From the NCBI GenBank assembly GCA_946478755.1, contig CAMLDJ010000326.1:1-5921 (forward strand): a stretch of 5,921 nucleotides of DNA, given 5' to 3'. Shown piece after piece: positions 1 to 5,365 of the stretch. The DNA is from an uncultured Pedobacter sp. (GTDB lineage Bacteria > Bacteroidota > Bacteroidia > Sphingobacteriales > Sphingobacteriaceae). Positions within the stretch are counted from its first letter, which is position 1; every line of letters begins with the position of its first letter. Under the pieces are notes generated by a model. It searched no databases. It was given only the letters and a program-made list of their open reading frames with translations, and was not told the origin of the DNA. A program made the translations under genes and the position numbers.

Positions 1-2
1 AT

Positions 3-122
3 GAAGGCAGCATTACAGATTCGACAACCGCTGTTGTGGTCAGACAGGACCCTTTTGCAACAGATTCGCTGATCAAGGTTAAAAAAAGCACACCGGTAAA
101 CATCACCCTATCCAACAAATAA
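3..122 (+). CDS. C-terminal end of a PASTA-domain protein (5' end outside window)
   Basis: The frame is open from the window edge and ends with TAA at 120-122, leaving 39 codons. The residues visible include VVVRQDPFATDSLIKVKKS followed by a TPVNITLSN-like strand. A V.(R)Q.P segment, then K..S.V.I.(V/L)S at the end, is the signature of the second half of a PASTA repeat, a small fold that binds peptidoglycan or muropeptides in penicillin-binding proteins and envelope proteins. The protein therefore probably ends in a periplasmic PASTA domain; a membrane anchor further upstream cannot be seen. It is 13 bp upstream of mltG on the same strand, which suggests co-transcription and a shared cell-wall role. 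PASTA is a reasonable but not certain call on so short a piece. Confidence 0.6.
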   Translation, partial: EGSITDSTTAVVVRQDPFATDSLIKVKKSTPVNITLSNK

Positions 123-135
123 CATTATCTAGCAT

Positions 136-1188
136 ATGACTAACGAAAAGAAAAGCATAAAAGCCAGTACTAAAATCATACTGGCAGGTTTACTGGTTGC
201 CTTAGCAGTAGGTTTATATTTCGGACTTCAATTTTATAAGGTATACTTCGCAGGGAACACTACCGGCAAAGAAAAATACCTGTATGTACGCACAGGATCT
301 AATCTTGATGATCTGTTTGAAGAGCTTCGCCGGAAAGATATTTTAATTGAGATTGGCACTTTTAGCCAGGCTGCTGCCAAGATGGACCTCGCCCCTGCGT
401 TAAAACCCGGCCGTTACAAGCTGGCTAAGGGGATGAACAACCGACGCATCATCAATATGCTGAAGTCAGGCGCCCAGGATCCTGTAAAGCTTAAATTTCA
501 AAACCTGAGAAAAAAAGAAAACTTTGCCGGTTACCTGTCGGGGAACCTGGAACCTGACTCCCTTACCTTCATTAATCTACTGGATTCGGCTGCGCTGATT
601 GAGAAATACGGCTTTAATAAGGACAACAGTTATGTGATGTTCATTCCCAATACTTATGAAATGTACTGGAATGTAACCGCAGCGGAGTTTTTCGAGCGGA
701 TGCATAAGGAGTATGAAAAATTCTGGAATGATGAACGCAGGAAAAAGGCTGCTGCCTTAAATCTTACACCAATACAGGTTTCGATACTGGCCTCTATTGT
801 TGATGCCGAAGCTTTGTACGACAAGGAAATGCCCATTATTGCGGGTCTTTATCTGAACCGTTTAAATAAAGGCATTTTGCTTCAGGCAGATCCGACGGTA
901 ATTTTTGCGAACAACGACTTCACGGTGAAGCGCGTAACCAATTCCCTGCTGCAGGTCCAGTCGAAATACAACACTTATAAATATGCCGGCTTACCTCCGG
1001 GCCCGATCATGATGCCAAGCATTAATGCGATTGATGCAGTTTTGAACAGGGATCAGAACAATTACATCTACATGTGTGCCAAGGAAGATTTTTCCGGCTA
1101 CCACAATTTTGCTGTTACTGTTCAGGAACATGAGCGCAATGCGAAGAAATACAGGGACGCTTTAAACAAACGCAACATTTTCAAATAG
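136..1188 (+). CDS. mltG: Endolytic murein transglycosylase MltG (YceG family)
   Basis: 350 aa, normal for the family. MltG is an inner-membrane lytic transglycosylase that cuts nascent glycan strands and is thought to set their release point. Residues 1-12 are basic and cytoplasmic, about 13-38 form one membrane anchor, and the rest is periplasmic. Residues 47-115 fit the LysM-like subdomain. The YceG catalytic domain shows PNTYEMYW (171-178), ASIVDAEA (219-226), GLYLNRL (237-243), QADPTV (250-255) and YNTYKYAGLPPGPI (278-291). E225 aligns with the catalytic Glu218 of E. coli MltG by my recalled alignment, and E231 with the second conserved Glu. The usual E-K/E-E-T motif is D-A-E-A here, so the first Glu is Asp. 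The ATG at 136 is chosen because it directly precedes the anchor. The stop TAG abuts the next ATG. Confidence 0.93.
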   Translation: MTNEKKSIKASTKIILAGLLVALAVGLYFGLQFYKVYFAGNTTGKEKYLYVRTGSNLDDLFEELRRKDILIEIGTFSQAAAKMDLAPALKPGRYKLAKGMNNRRIINMLKSGAQDPVKLKFQNLRKKENFAGYLSGNLEPDSLTFINLLDSAALIEKYGFNKDNSYVMFIPNTYEMYWNVTAAEFFERMHKEYEKFWNDERRKKAAALNLTPIQVSILASIVDAEALYDKEMPIIAGLYLNRLNKGILLQADPTVIFANNDFTVKRVTNSLLQVQSKYNTYKYAGLPPGPIMMPSINAIDAVLNRDQNNYIYMCAKEDFSGYHNFAVTVQEHERNAKKYRDALNKRNIFK

Positions 1189-1596
1189 ATGTATACACAT
1201 AGTACAAAGATTAGGGTAAGGTATGGTGAAACAGACCAGATGGGCTATGTTTACTATGGAAATTACGCAGAATATTATGAGGTGGCAAGGGTAGAAATGC
1301 TGAGGAGCCTTGGCATGGACTATGCAGCAATGGAAAGCAGCGGGGTGATGATGCCTGTGCTGGATCTGAGCTGCAAATACATTAAACCGGCATTGTATGA
1401 CCAGGAAATAACCATTAAAACGACTATTGAGCAACTGCCTGGGGTTCGCATACATTTTTTGTACGAACTGTTTAACCCTTCGGAAGAGCTGATCAATGTT
1501 GGAAAGACTACGCTGGTATTTATTGATATGGCCAGAAACCGGCCATGTGCTCCGCCAGAGAATTTCATGGAGAAACTGAGGGGATTTTTTAACTAA
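1189..1596 (+). CDS. YbgC/FadM-type acyl-CoA thioesterase (hot-dog fold)
   Basis: 135 aa, a typical length for a single-domain 4HBT thioesterase. The N-terminal signature RYGETDQMGYVYYGNYAEYY (residues 11-30) matches the family pattern R.RY.ETD.MG.V....Y; D16 corresponds to the catalytic Asp of 4-hydroxybenzoyl-CoA thioesterase and N25-Y26 line the active site. The middle part (DLSCKYIKPALYDQEI) and the strand KTTLVFIDM continue the hot-dog sheet. Such enzymes hydrolyse short- or medium-chain acyl-CoA or acyl-ACP in the cytoplasm; in proteobacteria YbgC is linked with Tol-Pal and phospholipid metabolism, but tol genes are not visible here. The ATG follows the mltG TAG with no intervening base, so translation is probably coupled. 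The substrate cannot be read from the sequence. Confidence 0.88.
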   Translation: MYTHSTKIRVRYGETDQMGYVYYGNYAEYYEVARVEMLRSLGMDYAAMESSGVMMPVLDLSCKYIKPALYDQEITIKTTIEQLPGVRIHFLYELFNPSEELINVGKTTLVFIDMARNRPCAPPENFMEKLRGFFN

Positions 1597-1604
1597 ATTT
1601 GGTA

Positions 1605-2594
1605 ATGGACTGGGTACATCAGCAACTATTAAAGATCAGGATTTATACTTTGTTTATCGACTGGACCAAAGTATGTATACTTCCTGGCTTTAGTCCCCTG
1701 CCCCTGTACACGGTTGCGACTTTCTTTTTCAGGGAGATTGGCAAGGATTCTCTGGTCAATAAAGCGTCTTCCCTGGCCTACAATTTTATGCTGGCCCTGT
1801 TTCCGGCCATCATCTTTTTATTCACCCTTATTCCGTTTATTCCCAAGCGGATCGGCTTTCAGGATCAGCTCATGGACTTCATTGTACTCATTTTACCGGC
1901 TGATGCGTACAAAGCTTTTGAAACCACTTTAAATGAGATCGTAAACAAGCAGAATGGAGGCTTGCTGTCGTTCGGTTTCTTATTGTCCCTGTTTTTTGCC
2001 ACTAATGGTGTACACAGCCTGATGATGGCCTTCAATAAGTCATCCCTGATCATTGAAACGCGTAGCTGGTTAAGGCAGAGAATGATTGCTATTGTGCTTA
2101 CGGTAACGATCGCCTTCTCTGTAATTGTATGTATCATCGCCATGGCTATTGGTGAGGTTGCGCTGAATTACATCAACAATGAGCTGCATTTAAAAGGAAA
2201 CTTTATGGTGTATCTGATCGATCTGACCCGCTGGTCCTTACTTGGCGTACTTTATTTTGTAACGATATCTATTCTGTACCGGTATGGCCCGGCCCATGCC
2301 AAAAAATGGCGCTTTTTTAGCGCAGGTTCCTGGTTGGCCACTATCCTTGCTTTTTTAACCATTTGGGGCTTTTCCTTTTACATCAATAACTTCAGTTCTT
2401 ATAATAAGGTGTATGGCTCGATCAGTGTGCTGATTGTCCTGATGATCTGGCTTTACTTAAATTCCCTGATCCTGTTGATCGGTTTTGAGCTGAATGCAAG
2501 TGTCGATCTGTCGAAAAGGAGTGTAAAAATCATTAGGCCAAACTTCAATATGTTCAAAAAACCGGCCGCTACCATCGAAAATCCCGAAAAATAG
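1605..2594 (+). CDS. YihY/BrkB-family integral membrane protein
   Basis: 329 aa from ATG 1605; an in-frame TTG at 1599 would add two residues, and I prefer the ATG. This family was once called ribonuclease BN, which is not supported as its activity; the true function (possibly transport or envelope-related) is unsettled. About six hydrophobic segments are visible, near residues 57-79, 120-140, 160-183, 205-225, 238-260 and 270-297. Family hallmarks are ASSLAYNFMLALFP (54-67), FFATNGVHSLMMAFN (130-144), YRYGPA (225-230), the NNFSSYNKVYGSISVLIVLM run (261-280) and IWLYLNSLILLIGFELNA at the last helix, followed by a charged cytoplasmic tail. It begins 8 bp after the thioesterase stop on the same strand and is the last gene of the apparent operon. 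A nested inverted repeat follows. Confidence 0.9.
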   Translation: MDWVHQQLLKIRIYTLFIDWTKVCILPGFSPLPLYTVATFFFREIGKDSLVNKASSLAYNFMLALFPAIIFLFTLIPFIPKRIGFQDQLMDFIVLILPADAYKAFETTLNEIVNKQNGGLLSFGFLLSLFFATNGVHSLMMAFNKSSLIIETRSWLRQRMIAIVLTVTIAFSVIVCIIAMAIGEVALNYINNELHLKGNFMVYLIDLTRWSLLGVLYFVTISILYRYGPAHAKKWRFFSAGSWLATILAFLTIWGFSFYINNFSSYNKVYGSISVLIVLMIWLYLNSLILLIGFELNASVDLSKRSVKIIRPNFNMFKKPAATIENPEK

Positions 2595-2603
2595 AAAAAT
2601 TTA

Positions 2604-2674
2604 CCGGCTCATTTTTAAGCCCTTAACAATTTATCATTGATTTATTAAGGGCTTAGTTTGCAAAACCGAGCCGG
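2604..2674 (+). terminator. Nested inverted repeats after the YihY gene; possible terminator
   Basis: Two perfect inverted repeats are nested. The inner pair is AAGCCCTTAA (2617-2626) with TTAAGGGCTT (2645-2654), 10 bp with an 18-nt AT-rich loop. The outer pair is CCGGCTC (2604-2610) with GAGCCGG (2668-2674), 7 bp. They begin 10 bp after the yihY stop, where an operon terminator is expected. There is no clean T-run after the inner stem (AGTTTGC), and only ATTTGTACTTTT after the outer one, so the termination signal is atypical. The outer right arm lies between the -33 and -7 elements of the tRNA promoter. Confidence 0.5.
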
Positions 2675-2687
2675 ATTTGTACTTTTG
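2657..2687 (+). promoter_or_regulatory. Bacteroidota sigma-A promoter of the tRNA-Ser gene
   Basis: TTTG at 2657-2660 (-33 element), a 19-bp spacer, then TACTTTTG at 2680-2687, an exact match to the Bacteroidota -7 consensus TAnnTTTG. The predicted start of transcription is near 2690, only about two bases before the mature tRNA 5' end at 2692. Confidence 0.75.
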
Positions 2688-2691
2688 CAGC

Positions 2692-2776
2692 GGAGAGCTG
2701 GCAGAGTGGTCGAATGCGGCAGTCTTGAAAACTGTTGACTGTCATAGGTCCGGGGGTTCGAATCCCTCGCTCTCCG
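2692..2776 (+). tRNA. tRNA-Ser (anticodon UGA)
   Basis: 85 nt, class II. Acceptor arms GGAGAGC (2692-2698) and GCTCTCC (2769-2775) pair perfectly, with G2776 as discriminator. The anticodon stem is GCAGT/ACTGT (2719-2723 with 2731-2735, one G-U) around the loop CTTGAAA, giving anticodon TGA at 2726-2728, which reads UCA and related Ser codons. A long variable arm (TGACT...GGTC) fits serine. The T arm is GGGGG-TTCGAAT-CCCTC. CCA is not encoded: CAAG follows the discriminator. Confidence 0.97.
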
Positions 2777-2778
2777 CA

Positions 2779-3072
2779 AGACGAGAATGATTTCTCAATA
2801 TGATAGGGTTGCTCGATTTCGAGCAACCCTATCTGCTTTAAATGCAGCACGTTACAAACCAATCCGTCGTTGATAGAAGGTGTTCTAAACAGCCCCTTAG
2901 AATATGTCAAACCGTCTTTGAACACCTTATTTAATAGGTTCTCAAATACAACATCTGCTATTAAATTTACGAAAATCTTATCACTGTTTAAAGGATTTTC
3001 TGCCTTTTTAGCGTCAGGAGTGGCTTTTTGGCGTTGGGGCTTTGGACGTCGGCGAGTTGTTTTTTGCTTCAT
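2779..3072 (-). pseudogene. Possible truncated small ORF next to tRNA-Ser (unrecognised)
   Basis: An ATG at 3072 opens a minus-strand frame that begins MKQKTTRRRPKPQRQKAT, a strongly basic N-terminus, and continues with DKIFVNLIADVVFENLLNKV, a plausible amphipathic helix. The pattern F(V/I)xLIA(D/E)(I/V)(I/V) is reminiscent of small proteins I have seen near recombinases of Bacteroidota mobile elements, from memory only. The frame then reads through the 2802-2833 hairpin and antisense through the whole tRNA to a stop at 2653; the tRNA part is certainly not a natural C-terminus. So either the whole frame is chance, or a gene was cut off at the tRNA boundary. No Shine-Dalgarno or TAnnTTTG promoter is seen upstream. 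The annotated end is approximate. Confidence 0.3.
2802..2833 (+). terminator. Perfect 15-bp hairpin downstream of tRNA-Ser; probable terminator
   Basis: GATAGGGTTGCTCGA (2802-2816), a TT loop, and TCGAGCAACCCTATC (2819-2833) form an uninterrupted 15-bp stem 25 bp after the tRNA 3' end. The following bases (TGCTTTAAAT) are only weakly T-rich, so it may work as a terminator or as a transcript-end barrier for both strands. Confidence 0.6.
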
Positions 3073-3181
3073 AAAGCAAGATGCGAAACATGAAAATCGC
3101 TATTACTCTAGTATATAATTTTCATGCTAAGGGGAAACAAAAGAGAAATGTCTAATATCCCTACTAAAGACTAGCCTCGAA

Positions 3182-4147
3182 CTATACAGCAAATCTTTTG
3201 CGATAGTCAATCGGTGACAAATCCGTAAATTTCTTAAACACTTTTCTAAATGCATCGATATCAGCATAACCAGTCTCGTAGATGATTTCGTTTACAGTTT
3301 TCCGGCCTGCTTCCAGTTGTTTTTTAGCAAACTCTACTTTCACCCGCTGGGTGTACTCCACAATAGAGTTACCTGTGCTTTTCTTAAAATGCCGTTCAAA
3401 CGTTCGCCTGCTTACACCGAATTTTTCGCAGACCTCATCAACGGTAAACAATGCGGTAGGATTATTTTCAATAAAGTCTTGCACCCTGAGTACAACTTGG
3501 TTACCATGTTTTTTCTGGCCAATGAATATCGCAAACGGATTTTGACTTTTTCGTTCAATGTCAATCTCAAACATCTTGGAAGCAAGTATAGATATTTCCC
3601 TACCCAAATGTTTTTCAATAATGTAGAGGATTAGGTTCAGGTAAGAAAAGCCGCCGCCACAGGTGTAAATTCCATGCTCGTCCGTAATAATGGTATCATC
3701 AATAACAGTAACTGCCGGGAAGCGGAGGCTAAATTCGTTTTTTGCAGCCCAGTGTACGGCACATTTTCTATCATCCAGCAGACCTGTAGAAGCCAGGAAA
3801 AATGAACCGACACATAGACACACAATTTCAGCTTTGTTGCGGTATTGGGTCGTCACCCATTCTATATACTTTTCATTTTTTACAATGGCTTGCTGAAAAT
3901 CACCACAAAGTAACGGAATGATGATTACGTCCGTTTTTTTGATCTGATCAATAGTCTTATCGGCATATACCGCATACAGGCCGCTATTGAGCTTTGTGTT
4001 TTTTTCAAATCCTACAATTTCGATTTCATAAAAATCGGGTTTCCCTTGATATTTCATAAAATCATTTACCCTGGAAAAGATTTGATGGGCACTGTCAATG
4101 CTGGTCATTGTTGCATCGTATAGCGGCAGGATGGAAATGTGTTTCAT
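3182..4147 (-). CDS. GlxA-type AraC-family transcriptional regulator (DJ-1/PfpI-like sensor domain plus HTH)
   Basis: 321 aa, standard for this class. Residues 1-190 form a class I glutamine-amidotransferase/DJ-1-like domain: MKHISILPLYDA start, IIIPLLCG (75-82), the nucleophile-elbow-like CLCVGSFFLASTGLL (110-124, with C112 at the usual Cys position), AVHW (130-133) and TCGGGFSYLNLILYIIEKHL (162-181). Residues 218-320 are an AraC DNA-binding domain with two helix-turn-helix motifs, FTVDEVCEKFGVSRRTFERH (234-253) and TVNEIIYETGYADIDAFRKV (284-303), ending SPIDYRKRF. In this family the DJ-1 domain senses a ligand or oligomerises and is generally not an enzyme. It is divergent from the VOC gene, with a shared 126-bp control region that holds a dyad, so autoregulation and control of the VOC gene are likely. 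The effector is unknown. ATG 4147 fits the first beta strand; M14 is a less likely start. Confidence 0.92.
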   Translation of the reverse strand: MKHISILPLYDATMTSIDSAHQIFSRVNDFMKYQGKPDFYEIEIVGFEKNTKLNSGLYAVYADKTIDQIKKTDVIIIPLLCGDFQQAIVKNEKYIEWVTTQYRNKAEIVCLCVGSFFLASTGLLDDRKCAVHWAAKNEFSLRFPAVTVIDDTIITDEHGIYTCGGGFSYLNLILYIIEKHLGREISILASKMFEIDIERKSQNPFAIFIGQKKHGNQVVLRVQDFIENNPTALFTVDEVCEKFGVSRRTFERHFKKSTGNSIVEYTQRVKVEFAKKQLEAGRKTVNEIIYETGYADIDAFRKVFKKFTDLSPIDYRKRFAV

Positions 4148-4151
4148 ACCC

Positions 4152-4183
4152 TAAATTTATGCAAAGGAACTGGCGCAATCAAC
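4152..4183 (-). promoter_or_regulatory. Candidate promoter of the GlxA-type regulator gene
   Basis: On the minus strand GTTG (4183-4180) is followed by a 20-bp spacer and TAAATTTA (4159-4152), which matches TAnnTTTG at all but the last base. The predicted start is near 4148, right at the ATG (4147), so the transcript would be nearly leaderless. The match is weaker than that for the divergent gene. Confidence 0.4.
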
Positions 4184-4212
4184 AGGTAAGATTGTCGCAT
4201 CTGCCAAGTTCC
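4166..4212. promoter_or_regulatory. Imperfect dyad in the divergent spacer; candidate regulator operator
   Basis: GGAACTGGCGCAATC (4166-4180) faces GATTGTCGC (4190-4198) and GCCAAGTTCC (4203-4212). GGAACT pairs with AGTTCC, GGC with GCC, GC with GC and AATC with GATT, with small bulges on the right. The left arm covers the -33 of the regulator promoter and the right arm covers the -33 of the VOC promoter. A further CATACC (4145-4150) and GGTATG (4213-4218) extend the symmetry outward. Confidence 0.5.
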
Positions 4213-4238
4213 GGTATGGATTCATGGGCTTAACTTTG
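4208..4238 (+). promoter_or_regulatory. Promoter of the VOC-family gene
   Basis: TAACTTTG at 4231-4238 is an exact TAnnTTTG -7 element. At 19 bp upstream the -33 position reads GTTC (4208-4211), a poor match to TTTG, as expected for a promoter needing an activator. The predicted start near 4242 gives a leader of about 32 nt before the ATG at 4274. Confidence 0.55.
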
Positions 4239-4273
4239 GTTGAAAGAAAATCAATTATCAAAAAGCAAAGTAT

Positions 4274-4600
4274 ATGAAAGCATTAGACATCATCATGCTG
4301 CCGGTAAAGGATCGGCAAAAAGCCAAAGCGTTCTATTTAAAGCTCGGCTTCCAGATTGTTTTGGAGGCCAAAGACCCACATGGCGAAGACTGGATACAGA
4401 TGGGTTTTCCCAGCGGTACCGCCACCATTTCTCTTACAAACTTTCAAGGCCTTATTTGTGAAACCGATGATATCGAGGCCGAAATTAAACAGTTGAAGGC
4501 AGAAGGTATTGAGGTTGGCAAGATCGATGATACCCCCTGGGGCAGGTTCGCATGGTTAAAAGACCTGGACGGCAACAGTTTGTGCCTGCGACAAAAATAA
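4274..4600 (+). CDS. VOC-superfamily (glyoxalase/bleomycin-resistance-like) protein
   Basis: 108 aa, slightly short for a two-module VOC protein. The first beta-alpha-beta-beta-beta module spans about residues 3-55 (LDIIMLPVKD, then KAKAFYLKLGFQIVL, WIQMGFP, ATISL). The second spans about 58-107 (GLICETDDIEAEIKQLKAEG, IDDTPWGRFAWLKDLDGNSL). The GRFAWLKDLDGN block is the typical VOC signature near the end. The strand positions that carry the metal-binding His/Glu in glyoxalase I and dioxygenases are Ile/Met at the start (6-8) and Arg/Gln at the end (106-107), so a metal-dependent enzyme is doubtful; a binding or resistance protein is equally possible. The linker between modules looks about ten residues shorter than in relatives I recall. 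The ATG follows an A-rich leader without a Shine-Dalgarno sequence. It is divergent from the GlxA-type regulator and likely its target. Confidence 0.85.
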   Translation: MKALDIIMLPVKDRQKAKAFYLKLGFQIVLEAKDPHGEDWIQMGFPSGTATISLTNFQGLICETDDIEAEIKQLKAEGIEVGKIDDTPWGRFAWLKDLDGNSLCLRQK

Positions 4601-4607
4601 TGCCTTG

Positions 4608-4646
4608 ACTGATCAGTTTCTGCCCTGCTGAAGCTGGTCAGTTTTT
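4608..4646 (+). terminator. Rho-independent terminator of the VOC gene
   Basis: ACTGATCAG (4608-4616) pairs with CTGGTCAGT (4634-4642), nine pairs with one G-U, followed by TTTTT at 4642-4646. It starts 7 bp after the VOC stop codon. Confidence 0.75.
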
Positions 4647-4704
4647 ACCTATTTCTCACTACAAGATTGAAAATACTAAGAATAGGAAACATTATTATGA
4701 CCAA

Positions 4705-4989
4705 TTGACGGATTACCTCCGTAAACATCTCAATCCAAATGCAGATTTAGTCAAAGCTTTGGCACACCAGACTTTTAGTTATAAGAAAGATATGAAGCAC
4801 AGGGATAATTTCATTAATATCGTTAGAGCCGAAATCCTTCCCTTTACTATGGTAGCCATCGAACGTGCTAAAAAACTATATGAATTAGTCAAGGATGAAA
4901 TCAATCATTATGACAAGCGACCGTGCACGCTAGTACAGATATTTGTAGATGCTCTACTAGCTATTTTCATGATTACAAATCAAGGCTAA
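4705..4989 (+). CDS. Hypothetical protein, unrecognised, possibly a gene fragment
   Basis: A 94-codon frame starting at TTG 4705; there is no in-frame ATG near the beginning, and the frame is open upstream to the VOC terminator (codons for ENTKNRKHYYDQ precede the TTG). The product is mixed charged and helical: DYLRKHLNPNADLVKALAHQ, then MKHRDNFINIVRAEILPF, ERAKKLYELVKDEINHYDKR, and a hydrophobic end QIFVDALLAIFMI before the stop. The composition looks like real protein rather than a chance frame, but I do not recognise a family. The missing ATG, lack of a ribosome-binding site and lack of a clear promoter suggest a 5'-truncated relic, or a gene whose true start is TTG. It is more AT-rich than the operon on the left. 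The nearest downstream plus-strand terminator is at 5146-5181. Confidence 0.4.
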   Translation: MTDYLRKHLNPNADLVKALAHQTFSYKKDMKHRDNFINIVRAEILPFTMVAIERAKKLYELVKDEINHYDKRPCTLVQIFVDALLAIFMITNQG

Positions 4990-5036
4990 ACCAGTTTAAC
5001 GGTAGCTAGGGAAGCGGATATTGCTTAGGTTGTTTG

Positions 5037-5123
5037 CTAGCATTGATTTTCATTTTCCTCCATTCGCTTCTTATACTTATAAATTTCCCTGATTATTCTG
5101 AAAAGTTCCTGTAGATGTTGCAT
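5037..5123 (-). pseudogene. Short minus-strand frame, possible C-terminal remnant
   Basis: ATG at 5123 opens 28 codons: MQHLQELFRIIREIYKYKKR, then MEENENQC and TAG. GGAG lies 6 bp upstream of the ATG. The same frame stays open upstream to about 5213 and reads SVLIVSLSGEPETV just before the ATG, so the peptide may be the tail of a longer lost protein. The sequence is a convincing amphipathic helix but I do not recognise it. The upstream part is crossed by the 5146-5181 terminator hairpin, which is unlikely inside a functional gene. Confidence 0.25.
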
Positions 5124-5145
5124 TACCGTCTCCGGTTCCCCGCTT

Positions 5146-5181
5146 AAGGAAACAATCAATACTGATTGTTTCCTTTTTTTT
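5146..5181 (+). terminator. Strong Rho-independent terminator (plus strand)
   Basis: AAGGAAACAATCA (5146-5158), loop ATAC, and TGATTGTTTCCTT (5163-5175) form a 13-bp perfect stem that runs into a T-tract (5174-5181). It is oriented for plus-strand transcripts. The nearest plus-strand frame ends 156 bp upstream at 4989. Confidence 0.85.
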
Positions 5182-5292
5182 ATGACAAGAACCCTCTGGT
5201 TTAGAGTGGATTACGTTTGGCTTTCCAAAACAAAAATGGTGTTCGAGATTAAATCATATGACTTGATCACAAAATGATCTTACTGTATAACC

Positions 5293-5349
5293 TCAATGGA
5301 ATGGCTGATATGGAGTGTTCGATTCATCCTTTAGACTCTGATTCTCCAA
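5293..5349 (-). pseudogene. Very short minus-strand frame behind a strong Shine-Dalgarno
   Basis: AAAAAGGAG, with the GGAG at 5362-5359, precedes a TTG at 5349 by 9 bp. The frame encodes only 18 residues (start-ENQSLKDESNTPYQPFH) before TGA. A strong Shine-Dalgarno is rare in these genomes, so this looks like the start of a former gene whose ATG changed to TTG and whose body is lost. It begins 16 bp after the stop of the upstream small frame, as in a two-gene unit. Confidence 0.22.
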
Positions 5350-5365
5350 TATTGTTATCTCCTTT

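Noticed and set aside
1599..1604. TTG 1599 as start of the YihY gene
   Set aside because: ATG 1605 is two codons downstream and both have an equally poor ribosome-binding site; ATG is preferred.
2653..2778. C-terminal 40 or so codons of the minus-strand frame starting at 3072, antisense to tRNA-Ser
   Set aside because: This peptide (GERGIRTPGPMTVNSFQD-like) is the familiar false translation of a tRNA-Ser antisense strand; it cannot be a real protein end.
2870..3118. 82-codon plus-strand frame
   Set aside because: It starts at TTG, has no ribosome-binding site, and is the antisense of the more protein-like minus-strand frame; nothing in it resembles a known family.
3282..3896. Several plus- and minus-strand frames inside the GlxA-type regulator gene
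   Set aside because: All are shadows of the well-supported 321-residue regulator.
4240..4461. Alternative plus-strand frame overlapping the VOC gene
   Set aside because: It is out of frame with the clear VOC protein and has no recognisable content.
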